From JBMNUM01 sp050946275 (lineage in GTDB: Bacteria > Actinomycetota > Coriobacteriia > Coriobacteriales > CADBOM01), in assembly GCA_050946275.1 (NCBI GenBank), contig JBMNUM010000033.1:1-16620 (forward strand): 16,620 nt of DNA, in the 5' to 3' direction. Every line of letters starts with the position of its first letter. Position 1 is the stretch's first letter. Under the pieces are notes generated by a model. It was not told where the DNA came from. It made no database searches and was given only the letters and a program-made list of their open reading frames with translations. The translations under genes and the position numbers were made by a program. Below are positions 1 to 9,089 of this stretch, in pieces.

Positions 1-285
1 TCTGCGGGAGCGAGGACTAAAGAACGCCGAAGGCGTTCCCTCCGCAGCTGCAGAGACGGAGCGAAATCACGCTTTGCGAAGCCTTGTCCTGGAGACGGGT
101 CCCTCCCCGGGGGCGGACAAGCAAGGAAGCCCAACAGCAAAGACCAGTTGTGGACGAAGCATGAAGATGGCAACGAGAGCGGCATCTGGGCAGATCCATG
201 GGACGTTTTCACCGGTGGGAGGTTTAGAATAGCGAGGACTATTCAAAGACATGAGTAGCTCCAAGGAGCGTTGAGGATACATCGT
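1..285. other. unassigned region upstream of the RodZ-like gene
   Basis: No gene can be assigned with confidence. Two + frames are open from the window edge: frame 1 to a TAG at 253-255 and frame 2 to a TAG at 230-232. Neither has the very high third-position GC of the neighbouring genes. Frame 3 ends at a TAA at 18-20 after a few GC-rich codons and could be the tail of an upstream gene. Just after that TAA is a perfect 7-bp hairpin (22-28 with 32-38, loop GAA) without a T-tract. A second small hairpin pairs GAATAG (227-232) with CTATTC (239-244). TAGAAT at 225-230 resembles a -10 box but has no convincing -35, so a promoter for the next gene is only possible. Confidence 0.3.
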
Positions 286-1560
286 ATGGCTGGTTATGGA
301 TTCGGCGAGGAACTCGCCACAATTAGGCGCAGGAACGGTCTCTCCGTCCAGGAGGTCTCGGAGGCGCTTCGCATCAGGCCCGACATCATCCGCGCGATCG
401 AGTCGGAGAACTTCTCGCGCATGCCCGCCAAGGGGTTCGCGCGCAACCAGGTGAGCGCGTATGCACGCTACCTGGCCCTCGATCCCGCCGAGTACACGCA
501 GCGTTTCATCCAGGCCTACAACGACTTCGAGCGTGCCGCGGCCAATGTCGACTATGTCACGGATTACCAGCAGCCGGCGAACGACCGCGCCTACGCGACA
601 GCCCGCAAGGCGGCCCGCGCCAACGAGCAGAGCGCGCGCCAGCATGGCCTGCGCCATGGCGGCTCGCGGTCGAACGGCCAGCGCTCCTCGCGCAATGGCG
701 GCCGCGGAGAGGGCCAGCGCGAGTCAACGGCCATCCGCCGCGCCCATGACGCGACGCGTGATTCCAACAAGACGCGCTACGCCTCGCCGCGCCGCGGTGG
801 GCACGGGCGCCGCGCGGGCGACAAGGACATCGGGTCCAAGGGCTTCAATCCCGGTGGAAGCCAGCTTCCGCTGAAGAAGATCGCCATCGGCATCATCGCC
901 CTCATCGTGATCATCATCATCGCCACTTCGGTCTCGCATTGCGGCTCGAAGAGCACGACCGACACGACCACGACGACCGACACCGCCGCGACGACGACCA
1001 CCGACGGCCAGCAGGCCGCCAGCGGGGATGCCATCCAGGTGACGGGCGGCACCGCTTCCGACGCCGCCGTCATGACCGACACGAGCGGCAACGCGCTGAC
1101 CGCCATGCCCGACATCAAGGCGACCGCCAACTCGATCTCCATCAAGGTTACCCTCGAGAGCGGTGCGAGCAGCTGGGTCCAGATCGACACGGACGGTGCG
1201 ACGCCGGTCGCCGAGGAGGCCGTGGGCCCGCAGGAGTACACCGAGACCGCGACGAGCTCCGCCGTCATCACTATCGGCAATGCCGATGCGGCTAAGGTCA
1301 CGATCAACGGCACCGAGGCGAACGTCGAGACCGGCAGCGATGGCCTGGGCTACGTCTACGTCAAGATCGAGGATGGCAAGCTCGTCTTCGGCGACGCCGC
1401 GAAGCCCAAGAGCAGCTCCAGCAGCGACGGCGAGTCCGGCTCCGATTCCAACAGCAGCGACTCCTCGAGCAGCTCCGACGGCAGCGAGTACGTCGACGAC
1501 GAGTACTATCTGGACGAGGATCAGGACGGCTACAACGACTTCACCGGCGAGCCGATGTAG
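286..1560 (+). CDS. RodZ-like helix-turn-helix membrane protein
   Basis: A 424-residue protein with the layout of the RodZ family, which in other bacteria links the MreB cytoskeleton to the cell-wall machinery. Residues about 7-70 form an HTH_25/XRE-like domain (GEELATIRRRNGLSVQEVSE, then RNQVSAYARYLALDP). A basic, Arg/Gly/Ser-rich linker follows (about 90-190). A single membrane segment lies at about 199-217 (IAIGIIALIVIIIIATSV). Next come a Thr/Asp-rich spacer, a DUF4115-like beta domain (about 284-347), and a Ser/Asp/Glu-rich tail (about 373-424) ending in a DxDxDG element. ATG 286 is chosen because GAGG at 273-276 sits 9 bases upstream; a TTG at 271 in the same frame would add five residues. 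The N-terminus should be cytoplasmic and the tail outside. The family call is firm; a role in cell shape is inferred. Confidence 0.85.
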   Translation: MAGYGFGEELATIRRRNGLSVQEVSEALRIRPDIIRAIESENFSRMPAKGFARNQVSAYARYLALDPAEYTQRFIQAYNDFERAAANVDYVTDYQQPANDRAYATARKAARANEQSARQHGLRHGGSRSNGQRSSRNGGRGEGQRESTAIRRAHDATRDSNKTRYASPRRGGHGRRAGDKDIGSKGFNPGGSQLPLKKIAIGIIALIVIIIIATSVSHCGSKSTTDTTTTTDTAATTTTDGQQAASGDAIQVTGGTASDAAVMTDTSGNALTAMPDIKATANSISIKVTLESGASSWVQIDTDGATPVAEEAVGPQEYTETATSSAVITIGNADAAKVTINGTEANVETGSDGLGYVYVKIEDGKLVFGDAAKPKSSSSSDGESGSDSNSSDSSSSSDGSEYVDDEYYLDEDQDGYNDFTGEPM

Positions 1561-1576
1561 GCAAGTGCGGTAGTCC

Positions 1577-4402
<2,826 letters not shown>

Positions 4403-4474
4403 AAACCTGGCAAACAAGGCGGGGCTGCTTGACAGGTCGAGGAGGGGTGTCGCCACCCGCTCCGCTCCATTTGA

Positions 4475-4480
4475 TAGAAT
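4475..4480 (+). promoter_or_regulatory. candidate -10 box for uvrC (leaderless transcript)
   Basis: TAGAAT ends six bases before the uvrC ATG at 4487, which would place the transcription start on or next to the A of ATG. No Shine-Dalgarno sequence precedes this ATG, which fits a leaderless mRNA. No good -35 lies 16-18 bases upstream; a TTGACA at 4429-4434 is about 40 bases away and too far. The same TAGAAT hexamer is the -10 of the better-supported rpmF promoter. Confidence 0.35.
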
Positions 4481-4486
4481 GCCCGC

Positions 4487-6418
4487 ATGGACGAATTCCC
4501 CGACATGAATCCTCTTGGAGGCTCCGGCCTCACGTTGCGCCAGCAGGTGGCCAAGGTGCCGCAACTGCCCGGCGTCTACCTGTGGAAGAACGGCGCTGGC
4601 GAGGTCGTCTACGTCGGCAAGGCGAAGCAGCTGCGCAACCGCATGATGCAGTACATCGCGGGCACGGACGAGCGCGTCATGATCCCCTTCATGATGGAGC
4701 AGGTGCGCTCGTTCGAGTACATCGTCACCGAGAGCGAGCACGAGGCGCTCGTCCTCGAGAAGAACCTCATCAACCAATACGACCCGCATCACAACGTTGC
4801 GTTCCGCGACGACAAGAGCTATCCCTACATCGCCATCACGAAGGGCGACCGGTTCCCCGCCATCAAGTACACGCGCGAGAAGCACGTCGCGACGACACGC
4901 TATTTCGGCCCCTACACGGACTCCCGTGCCGCACGCGAGCTCGTCGACGTCGTGCGCCGCATTGTGCCCCTGTGCTCGGCGGGATGCGCCCAGTACAAGG
5001 CGCTCAAACGCCGGCTCGAGCGGGGAGACGAATACCAGGTCGGCCTCTTCAGCACGGGTAAGGCGTGCTTCGACCATCATGTGGGCCTGGGCCCCGGCCC
5101 GTGCTGCGGCGCGTGCACCGAGGAGGAGTACGCCGATGCCGTCGCGAAGGTGGAGCGCTTCCTCTCCGGGCAGCGCCGCGAGTTCGCCGAGACCCTCGAG
5201 GAGCAGATGAGGGAGGCGGCCGCCGACCTCGATTTCGAGAAGGCCGCCCGCATCCGCAACCGCATCTCCATCGTCACCGAGCTCGCCTCCAAGCAGCATG
5301 TGGAGCTCAGCCGCGATCTCGACTGCGATGTCGTGGGCGTCACGCGCGAGGAGACGATCGCCGGCGTGAACGTCTTCGTCGTGCGCGAGGGGACGATCAT
5401 CAACACGTGCGAGTTCATCCTGGACAAGGGCATGGACGTCCCGTTGCCCGACCTCCTCGAGACGTTCCTCGTGCGCTACTACGACCGCGCTTCCGAGATT
5501 CCCCGCGAGGTGGTCATCGAGGAGCCGGTGCAGGAGGCGGAGGTCCTCGAGCAGTGGCTCACCGAGAAGCTCGCCTCCAAGCACGGCGCGAAGGTCCACC
5601 TGCGCGTGCCCGTGCGCGGCGAGAAGAACGACCTGCTGCAGATGGCCAGGCAGAATGCGGGCCATTCGCTCCAGCGTTTCAAGGTGCGCACGCGCTACGA
5701 TGAGGCGCGCGTCAACGATGCCCTGCTGCAACTCGAGAGCGCGCTGGCCCTGCCCGGGCCGCCGATGCGCATCGAGTGCTACGACATCTCGACGATACAC
5801 GGCAAGCATTCCGTCGCGTCGATGGTCGTGTTCACGGGAGGACGTGTGGATTCCTCGCAGTACCGCCGCTTCAAGATTCGCATGGAGACACCCGAGGCCA
5901 ACGACGTCGCCATGATGCGCGAGACGCTCGAGAGGCGCTTCTCGGCCAAGAACCGCGGCGACGAGCGCTTCGCGAAGCGCCCCGACCTCATCGTGCTCGA
6001 CGGCGGCAAGCCCCAGCTCAACGCCGTGCGTGCCCAGCTCGCCGAGATGGGTTTGGACGACATCCCCCTCGCCGGCCTGGCGAAGTCGGATGAGGAGCTG
6101 TTCGTCACATGGTCGGACGAGCCGGTCTACCTTCCGCTGGGGTCGAGCGCGCTCTACCTCGTCAAGCACGTGCGCGACGAGGCGCACCGCTTCGCCATCA
6201 CCTACCATCGGCAGCTGCGCGGCAAGGGGATGACGGCCTCCGTGCTCGACAGCGTCACCGGACTCGGTCCCAAGCGCAAGAAGGCGCTGCTCAAGGAGTT
6301 CGGCTCCGTGAAGAGGATGCGCTCGGCCACGGTCGACGAGATCGCCGCCGTGCCGGGCATCCCCCGCGAGGTCGCCGAGGAGGTCGTCGCCGTCCTCGAG
6401 CAGGTCTACAGCGCCTGA
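4487..6418 (+). CDS. uvrC: excinuclease ABC subunit UvrC
   Basis: UvrC makes both incisions flanking a lesion held by UvrB. The 643-residue protein has all expected parts. The N-terminal GIY-YIG nuclease shows GVY at 29-31 and YVG at 42-44, followed by KAKQLRNR and the glutamate in EALVLEKNLI. A UVR motif for UvrB contact lies at about 231-267. The C-terminal RNase H-like nuclease has D433 (CYDIS), D505 (LDGGKPQ) and H567 (HRFAITYHR), which match the catalytic D-D-H set. Tandem helix-hairpin-helix motifs lie at the end (SVTGLGPKRKKALL, AAVPGIPREVAEEV). ATG 4487 has no Shine-Dalgarno sequence; an in-frame ATG at 4505 is no better. It lies 84 bases after uvrA, and the strong inverted repeat at 6494-6548 probably ends its transcript. 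Confidence 0.97.
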   Translation: MDEFPDMNPLGGSGLTLRQQVAKVPQLPGVYLWKNGAGEVVYVGKAKQLRNRMMQYIAGTDERVMIPFMMEQVRSFEYIVTESEHEALVLEKNLINQYDPHHNVAFRDDKSYPYIAITKGDRFPAIKYTREKHVATTRYFGPYTDSRAARELVDVVRRIVPLCSAGCAQYKALKRRLERGDEYQVGLFSTGKACFDHHVGLGPGPCCGACTEEEYADAVAKVERFLSGQRREFAETLEEQMREAAADLDFEKAARIRNRISIVTELASKQHVELSRDLDCDVVGVTREETIAGVNVFVVREGTIINTCEFILDKGMDVPLPDLLETFLVRYYDRASEIPREVVIEEPVQEAEVLEQWLTEKLASKHGAKVHLRVPVRGEKNDLLQMARQNAGHSLQRFKVRTRYDEARVNDALLQLESALALPGPPMRIECYDISTIHGKHSVASMVVFTGGRVDSSQYRRFKIRMETPEANDVAMMRETLERRFSAKNRGDERFAKRPDLIVLDGGKPQLNAVRAQLAEMGLDDIPLAGLAKSDEELFVTWSDEPVYLPLGSSALYLVKHVRDEAHRFAITYHRQLRGKGMTASVLDSVTGLGPKRKKALLKEFGSVKRMRSATVDEIAAVPGIPREVAEEVVAVLEQVYSA

Positions 6419-6493
6419 GCGGGTGGTGGCGCTCATTCGCCCGCGCGGCAATGGCGGTCACTGTGATTGTCGGCTTTGCTCCGCCGAGTCCCT

Positions 6494-6548
6494 GGCAATT
6501 TGATTCGAAAAAGGGCGTCTGAGCCGCCCTTTTTCGAATCAAATTGCC
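6494..6548. terminator. 24-bp perfect inverted repeat, probable bidirectional terminator
   Basis: The arms 6494-6517 and 6525-6548 are perfect reverse complements over 24 bases with a 7-base loop (TCTGAGC). The core GGGCG/CGCCC is preceded by AAAAA and followed by TTTTT, so it can act as a Rho-independent terminator on either strand. On the + strand it lies 76 bases after the uvrC stop. The outer part of the arms (GGCAATTTGATTCG) is longer than a terminator needs and recurs imperfectly at 6577-6600. Confidence 0.75.
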
Positions 6549-6576
6549 GTAATCTGGTCCTTCGGGCCCGAAACGC

Positions 6577-6600
6577 CGCCCTTTTTCGAACGAAGTTGCC
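6577..6600 (+). repeat. third, diverged copy of the 24-base repeat arm
   Basis: This copy matches the arm at 6525-6548 in 21 of 24 positions and in the same orientation. It keeps the CGCCCTTTTTCGAA core and the TTGCC end; differences are at arm positions 15, 16 and 19. There is no nearby opposite arm, so it does not form its own hairpin. It could pair alternatively with the arm at 6494-6517. Confidence 0.7.
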
Positions 6601-6664
6601 AAAGCGTTCTCGCCGTGTCGTTTCGCACCGTGTGCCGTTTACGAACGCGTGCGGGGCCGTTCGG

Positions 6665-6693
6665 GTGACAAGCGGGGGTACGCATGCTAGAAT
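6665..6693 (+). promoter_or_regulatory. promoter of rpmF
   Basis: The -35 is GTGACA (6665-6670) and the -10 is TAGAAT (6688-6693), separated by exactly 17 bases. A TG one base before the -10 (TGCTAGAAT) makes it an extended -10. Transcription would begin near 6700, giving rpmF a leader of about 50 bases. This is the best-formed sigma-70-type promoter in the window. Confidence 0.6.
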
Positions 6694-6752
6694 CTTGCCT
6701 TGCGCTCGAACAACTGCCGAATGTGGCGGTTTTTGATTGAAGGAGAAAGACG

Positions 6753-6932
6753 ATGGCAGTACCCAAGAGAAGAAAAGGCCGTGCGAAGACCCACTCCCGC
6801 AGGAGTGCCAACGACGTCTGCGCGACGAAGCCTCGTTCCGTGTGCCCGCAGTGCGGAGCCACCAAGCTCCCGCATCACATCTGCGGCAACTGCGGCTACT
6901 ACAAGGATCGCGAGATCATCGTCACGGAGTAG
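6753..6932 (+). CDS. rpmF: 50S ribosomal protein L32
   Basis: A 59-residue basic protein with the L32 start MAVPKRRKGRAKTHSRRS. It carries a four-cysteine zinc ribbon, C31-x2-C34 and C44-x2-C47 (CPQCG, CGNCGYY), so it is the zinc-binding form. The ATG is set by AAGGAG at 6740-6745, seven bases upstream. A clear promoter lies about 60 bases before it. L32 belongs to the large subunit near the peptidyl transferase region. It stands upstream of plsX, as in many bacteria, but a gap of 74 bases containing a hairpin separates them. Confidence 0.95.
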   Translation: MAVPKRRKGRAKTHSRRSANDVCATKPRSVCPQCGATKLPHHICGNCGYYKDREIIVTE

Positions 6933-6956
6933 CAGGCACGTTAACGGGAATCTCAT

Positions 6957-6983
6957 TGGCCGACGTCTGTGCGATGTCGGCCA
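6957..6983 (+). other. hairpin between rpmF and plsX
   Basis: An 11-bp stem (6957-6967 with 6973-6983, one G-T wobble) closes a 5-base loop TGTGC. Eight outer pairs (TGGCCGAC/GTCGGCCA) are perfect. No T-tract follows, so it is not a typical terminator. It ends 10 bases before the plsX ribosome binding site. It may be an RNA processing or stability element, or a protein-binding dyad. Confidence 0.5.
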
Positions 6984-7006
6984 TACTCGTATAAGGGGAA
7001 ACGCTC

Positions 7007-7999
7007 ATGGATGACCAGCTTGTTCGTATCTGCGTGGATGCCGACGGAGGGGACGACGCCCCGGCAGTCGTCGCCGACGGCGTTGCGCTCGCCCTGGAAG
7101 CCGATCCGCAGCTCGAAGTCGTGCTGGTCGGCCGCGCCGCCTCCATCGAGGCCGTCGCCGCCTCGTTCCCCGATCGCATCGAGCCCGTCGTGACCACCGA
7201 GGTCATCGAGATGGGCGACCATCCGGCGCAGGCCGTGCGCCGCAAGAAGGATTCCTCCATCGTCGTCGGGTGCAAGCTCGTCAAGGAGGGCCGCGCCGAC
7301 GGCTTCTTCTCCGCGGGCTCCACGGGAGCCTGCCTCACGGCCGCCACGATCCTCATCGGACGCATTCCCGGCATCGCGCGCCCCGCGCTCGCGACGATCC
7401 TGCCGGCGCCCAGCCGCCCCACCATCCTCGTCGATTGCGGCGCGAACGCCGATTGCAAAGCCGAGTACCTCCTCCAGTTCGCCCAGATGGGCATTGCGTA
7501 CGCCCAGGCGTTCCTCGGCGTCGAGGCGCCCGAGGTCGGCTTGCTGTGCAACGGTAGCGAGGAGACGAAGGGCAACGAGCTCGCGCTGGCCGCTCATGCG
7601 CTCCTCGCGGAGCATGTTCCCGGTTTCATCGGCAACGTCGAGGGCGGGGATGTCCTCGCCGGTTCGTGCGATGTCGTCGTGACCGATGGCTTCACGGGCA
7701 ACGTCGCGCTCAAGGTCATCGAGGGCACGGCGGGCATGATCTTCTCCGCCATCAAGAAGGTGATGGCGGAGTCCGGCGATCCCAAGGCCGCCGCCGCTCT
7801 CGCACCGGGCCTGGGCGCGTTCAAGAAGACGGTCGACCCCGACACCTACGGCGGCGCCCCGCTGCTCGGCATCGACGCCGTGTGCACGGTCGGCCACGGC
7901 TCCTCCAACGCCGAGGCCATCAAGAACGGCATCCTCGCCTGTGCCAAGACCGTTCGCGGCAAGCTTCCGGAGAGAATCGCCGCCGCGCTGGAAGGTTAG
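7007..7999 (+). CDS. plsX: phosphate acyltransferase PlsX
   Basis: PlsX converts acyl-ACP and phosphate to acyl-phosphate, the acyl donor used by PlsY in the first step of phospholipid synthesis; it is a peripheral membrane enzyme. The 330-residue length is normal. Family signatures include the N-terminal DADGGDDAP (11-19, usually DAMGGD), FFSAGSTGACLTAA, RPALATILP, ILVDCGANADCK, GLLCNGSEETKGN, GNVEGGDVL, VVTDGFTGNVALK and the C-terminal YGGAPLLGI. ATG 7007 follows AAGGGGA (6993-6999) at seven bases. acpP, whose product carries its substrate, lies directly downstream. The fabH, fabD and fabG genes that often sit between them are missing here. Confidence 0.96.
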   Translation: MDDQLVRICVDADGGDDAPAVVADGVALALEADPQLEVVLVGRAASIEAVAASFPDRIEPVVTTEVIEMGDHPAQAVRRKKDSSIVVGCKLVKEGRADGFFSAGSTGACLTAATILIGRIPGIARPALATILPAPSRPTILVDCGANADCKAEYLLQFAQMGIAYAQAFLGVEAPEVGLLCNGSEETKGNELALAAHALLAEHVPGFIGNVEGGDVLAGSCDVVVTDGFTGNVALKVIEGTAGMIFSAIKKVMAESGDPKAAAALAPGLGAFKKTVDPDTYGGAPLLGIDAVCTVGHGSSNAEAIKNGILACAKTVRGKLPERIAAALEG

Positions 8000-8009
8000 C
8001 CTCTCGCGC

Positions 8010-8059
8010 TTGCAATTGCGCCGCCAATCGGCGAATATTTCCTATTGGGGAATTGCGCC
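8010..8059 (+). promoter_or_regulatory. possible promoter and repeats in the plsX-acpP gap
   Basis: The 110-base gap has no gene. TTGCAA (8010-8015) and AATATT (8034-8039) are 18 bases apart and could be a promoter for acpP. Around them are a 9-base direct repeat AATTGCGCC (8014-8022 and 8051-8059) and an inverted pair CCAAT (8024-8028) and ATTGG (8044-8048). The arrangement suggests an operator, but no known regulator site is recognised. Confidence 0.3.
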
Positions 8060-8109
8060 CGAAACGCATCCCCAAGTGTTCGTTTTCGCACATGAAGGAG
8101 ATTCCTCGC

Positions 8110-8349
8110 ATGGATCACGCAGAGGTCTTGGAAAAGGTCATCGCAATCATCTCGGATCAGATCGCGGTCGGTGTCGACGACATCGACGAGAGCACGGCGC
8201 TCGAGGACGATCTCGACGTCGATTCCCTCGACCTACTCCAGATAGTCACCGCGATCGAGGATGAGTTCAACATCACGGTCGAGGACGAGGCCTTCGAGAC
8301 GGTCAGAACCGTGGGAGATGCGGTTGCCTATATCGAAGAGCTCGTATGA
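8110..8349 (+). CDS. acpP: acyl carrier protein
   Basis: A 79-residue acidic protein that carries growing acyl chains on 4'-phosphopantetheine. The attachment serine is S39 in the motif DVDSLDLLQ, and the pattern of short acidic helices is typical (LEDDLDVDSL, EDEFNITVEDE). The ATG at 8110 is chosen because AAGGAG at 8095-8100 lies nine bases upstream; the in-frame ATG at 8092 is fused to that ribosome binding site and is rejected. The stop overlaps the start of rnc as ATGA, so the two are translationally coupled. It probably serves PlsX encoded just upstream. Confidence 0.96.
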   Translation: MDHAEVLEKVIAIISDQIAVGVDDIDESTALEDDLDVDSLDLLQIVTAIEDEFNITVEDEAFETVRTVGDAVAYIEELV

Positions 8350-9086
8350 TGGAGAGCATAAACGCCCAGTTCCCCGACGCGGCGACTGTTGAGCAGATAG
8401 TCGCGAGCGCCGAGGACATACTGGGCTATGAATTCAATGACAAGCAGCTGCTGGTCAAGGCGCTGACGCATCCTTCCGCCGTGGAGGAGCAGCGTCTCGA
8501 GCTTTCCTATGAGCGCATGGAGTTCCTGGGGGACGCCTATCTTGGAGGCATCGTCGCCCAGGAGATCTACCGGCGCTTCCCCCTCATGAACGAAGGTGGC
8601 ATGACCCGCCTGAAATCCGCCGTCGTGTCCGGCTCGTCGCTGTCGGACGTCATGGCCGGCCTCGGTTTCTCCGACCTGATCATCTTCGGGGAGAGCGAGC
8701 GCGGCACCGGCGGCCGCGGTCTGCATTCGGCGCTGGAGAACGTATACGAGTCGATCGTCGCGGCCCTGGTGATAGACGGCGGCTTCGACGCCGCCCGCGA
8801 GTGGGTGCTGCACACGCTCGGCCCGAGCATCAACGAATCGTCCGCGAGGCGCAGCGCCTCGAACCCCAAGTCGCGCCTGCAGGAGATCATGCAGGAGCAC
8901 GGCTCCGCTCCGGTGTACGAGCTCGTCGCCGAGGACGGCCCCCCGCACGACCGCGTCTTCACCATGCGCGCGATGCGCGGCAAGACCGAGATCGGCGTGG
9001 GTAGCGGTCGGACGAAGAAGGAGGCCGAGGCGGCTGCGGCGCAAGATGCGATCGACAAGCTCGGGGCAGCTGACGGAGGTGCGTAG
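8346..9086 (+). CDS. rnc: ribonuclease III
   Basis: RNase III cuts double-stranded RNA, including rRNA precursors. Length (246 residues) and domains are normal: a nuclease domain at about 20-155 with the signature ERMEFLGDAYLG (56-67), and a double-stranded RNA-binding domain at about 172-242 (NPKSRLQEIMQEHG to TKKEAEAAAAQDAI). Aligning to E. coli by spacing, E56, E59 and D63 match E38, E41 and D45, and E135 matches E117. The residue equivalent to D114 is N132 (ALENVYES), an unusual replacement of a metal ligand. The start overlaps the acpP stop by four bases; a second ATG at 8349 is possible. smc follows after three bases, the common rnc-smc-ftsY order. Confidence 0.95.
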   Translation: MMESINAQFPDAATVEQIVASAEDILGYEFNDKQLLVKALTHPSAVEEQRLELSYERMEFLGDAYLGGIVAQEIYRRFPLMNEGGMTRLKSAVVSGSSLSDVMAGLGFSDLIIFGESERGTGGRGLHSALENVYESIVAALVIDGGFDAAREWVLHTLGPSINESSARRSASNPKSRLQEIMQEHGSAPVYELVAEDGPPHDRVFTMRAMRGKTEIGVGSGRTKKEAEAAAAQDAIDKLGAADGGA

Positions 9087-9089
9087 GAG

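Noticed and set aside
67..657. A minus-strand open frame over the 5' region and the RodZ-like gene
   Set aside because: Most of it is antisense to the HTH and linker region of the RodZ-like gene, and no family resemblance or ribosome binding site supports it.
4429..4434. TTGACA as the -35 box of the uvrC promoter
   Set aside because: It lies about 40 bases from the candidate -10, far beyond the usual 16-18 bases.
6494..6600. CRISPR array or insertion sequence ends between uvrC and rpmF
   Set aside because: There are only three repeat arms, in mixed orientation, without regular spacers, cas genes, transposase or target duplication.
8092..8109. An upstream in-frame ATG for acpP
   Set aside because: This ATG runs directly into AAGGAG, which is the ribosome binding site for ATG 8110. 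The protein from 8110 has the normal ACP length.
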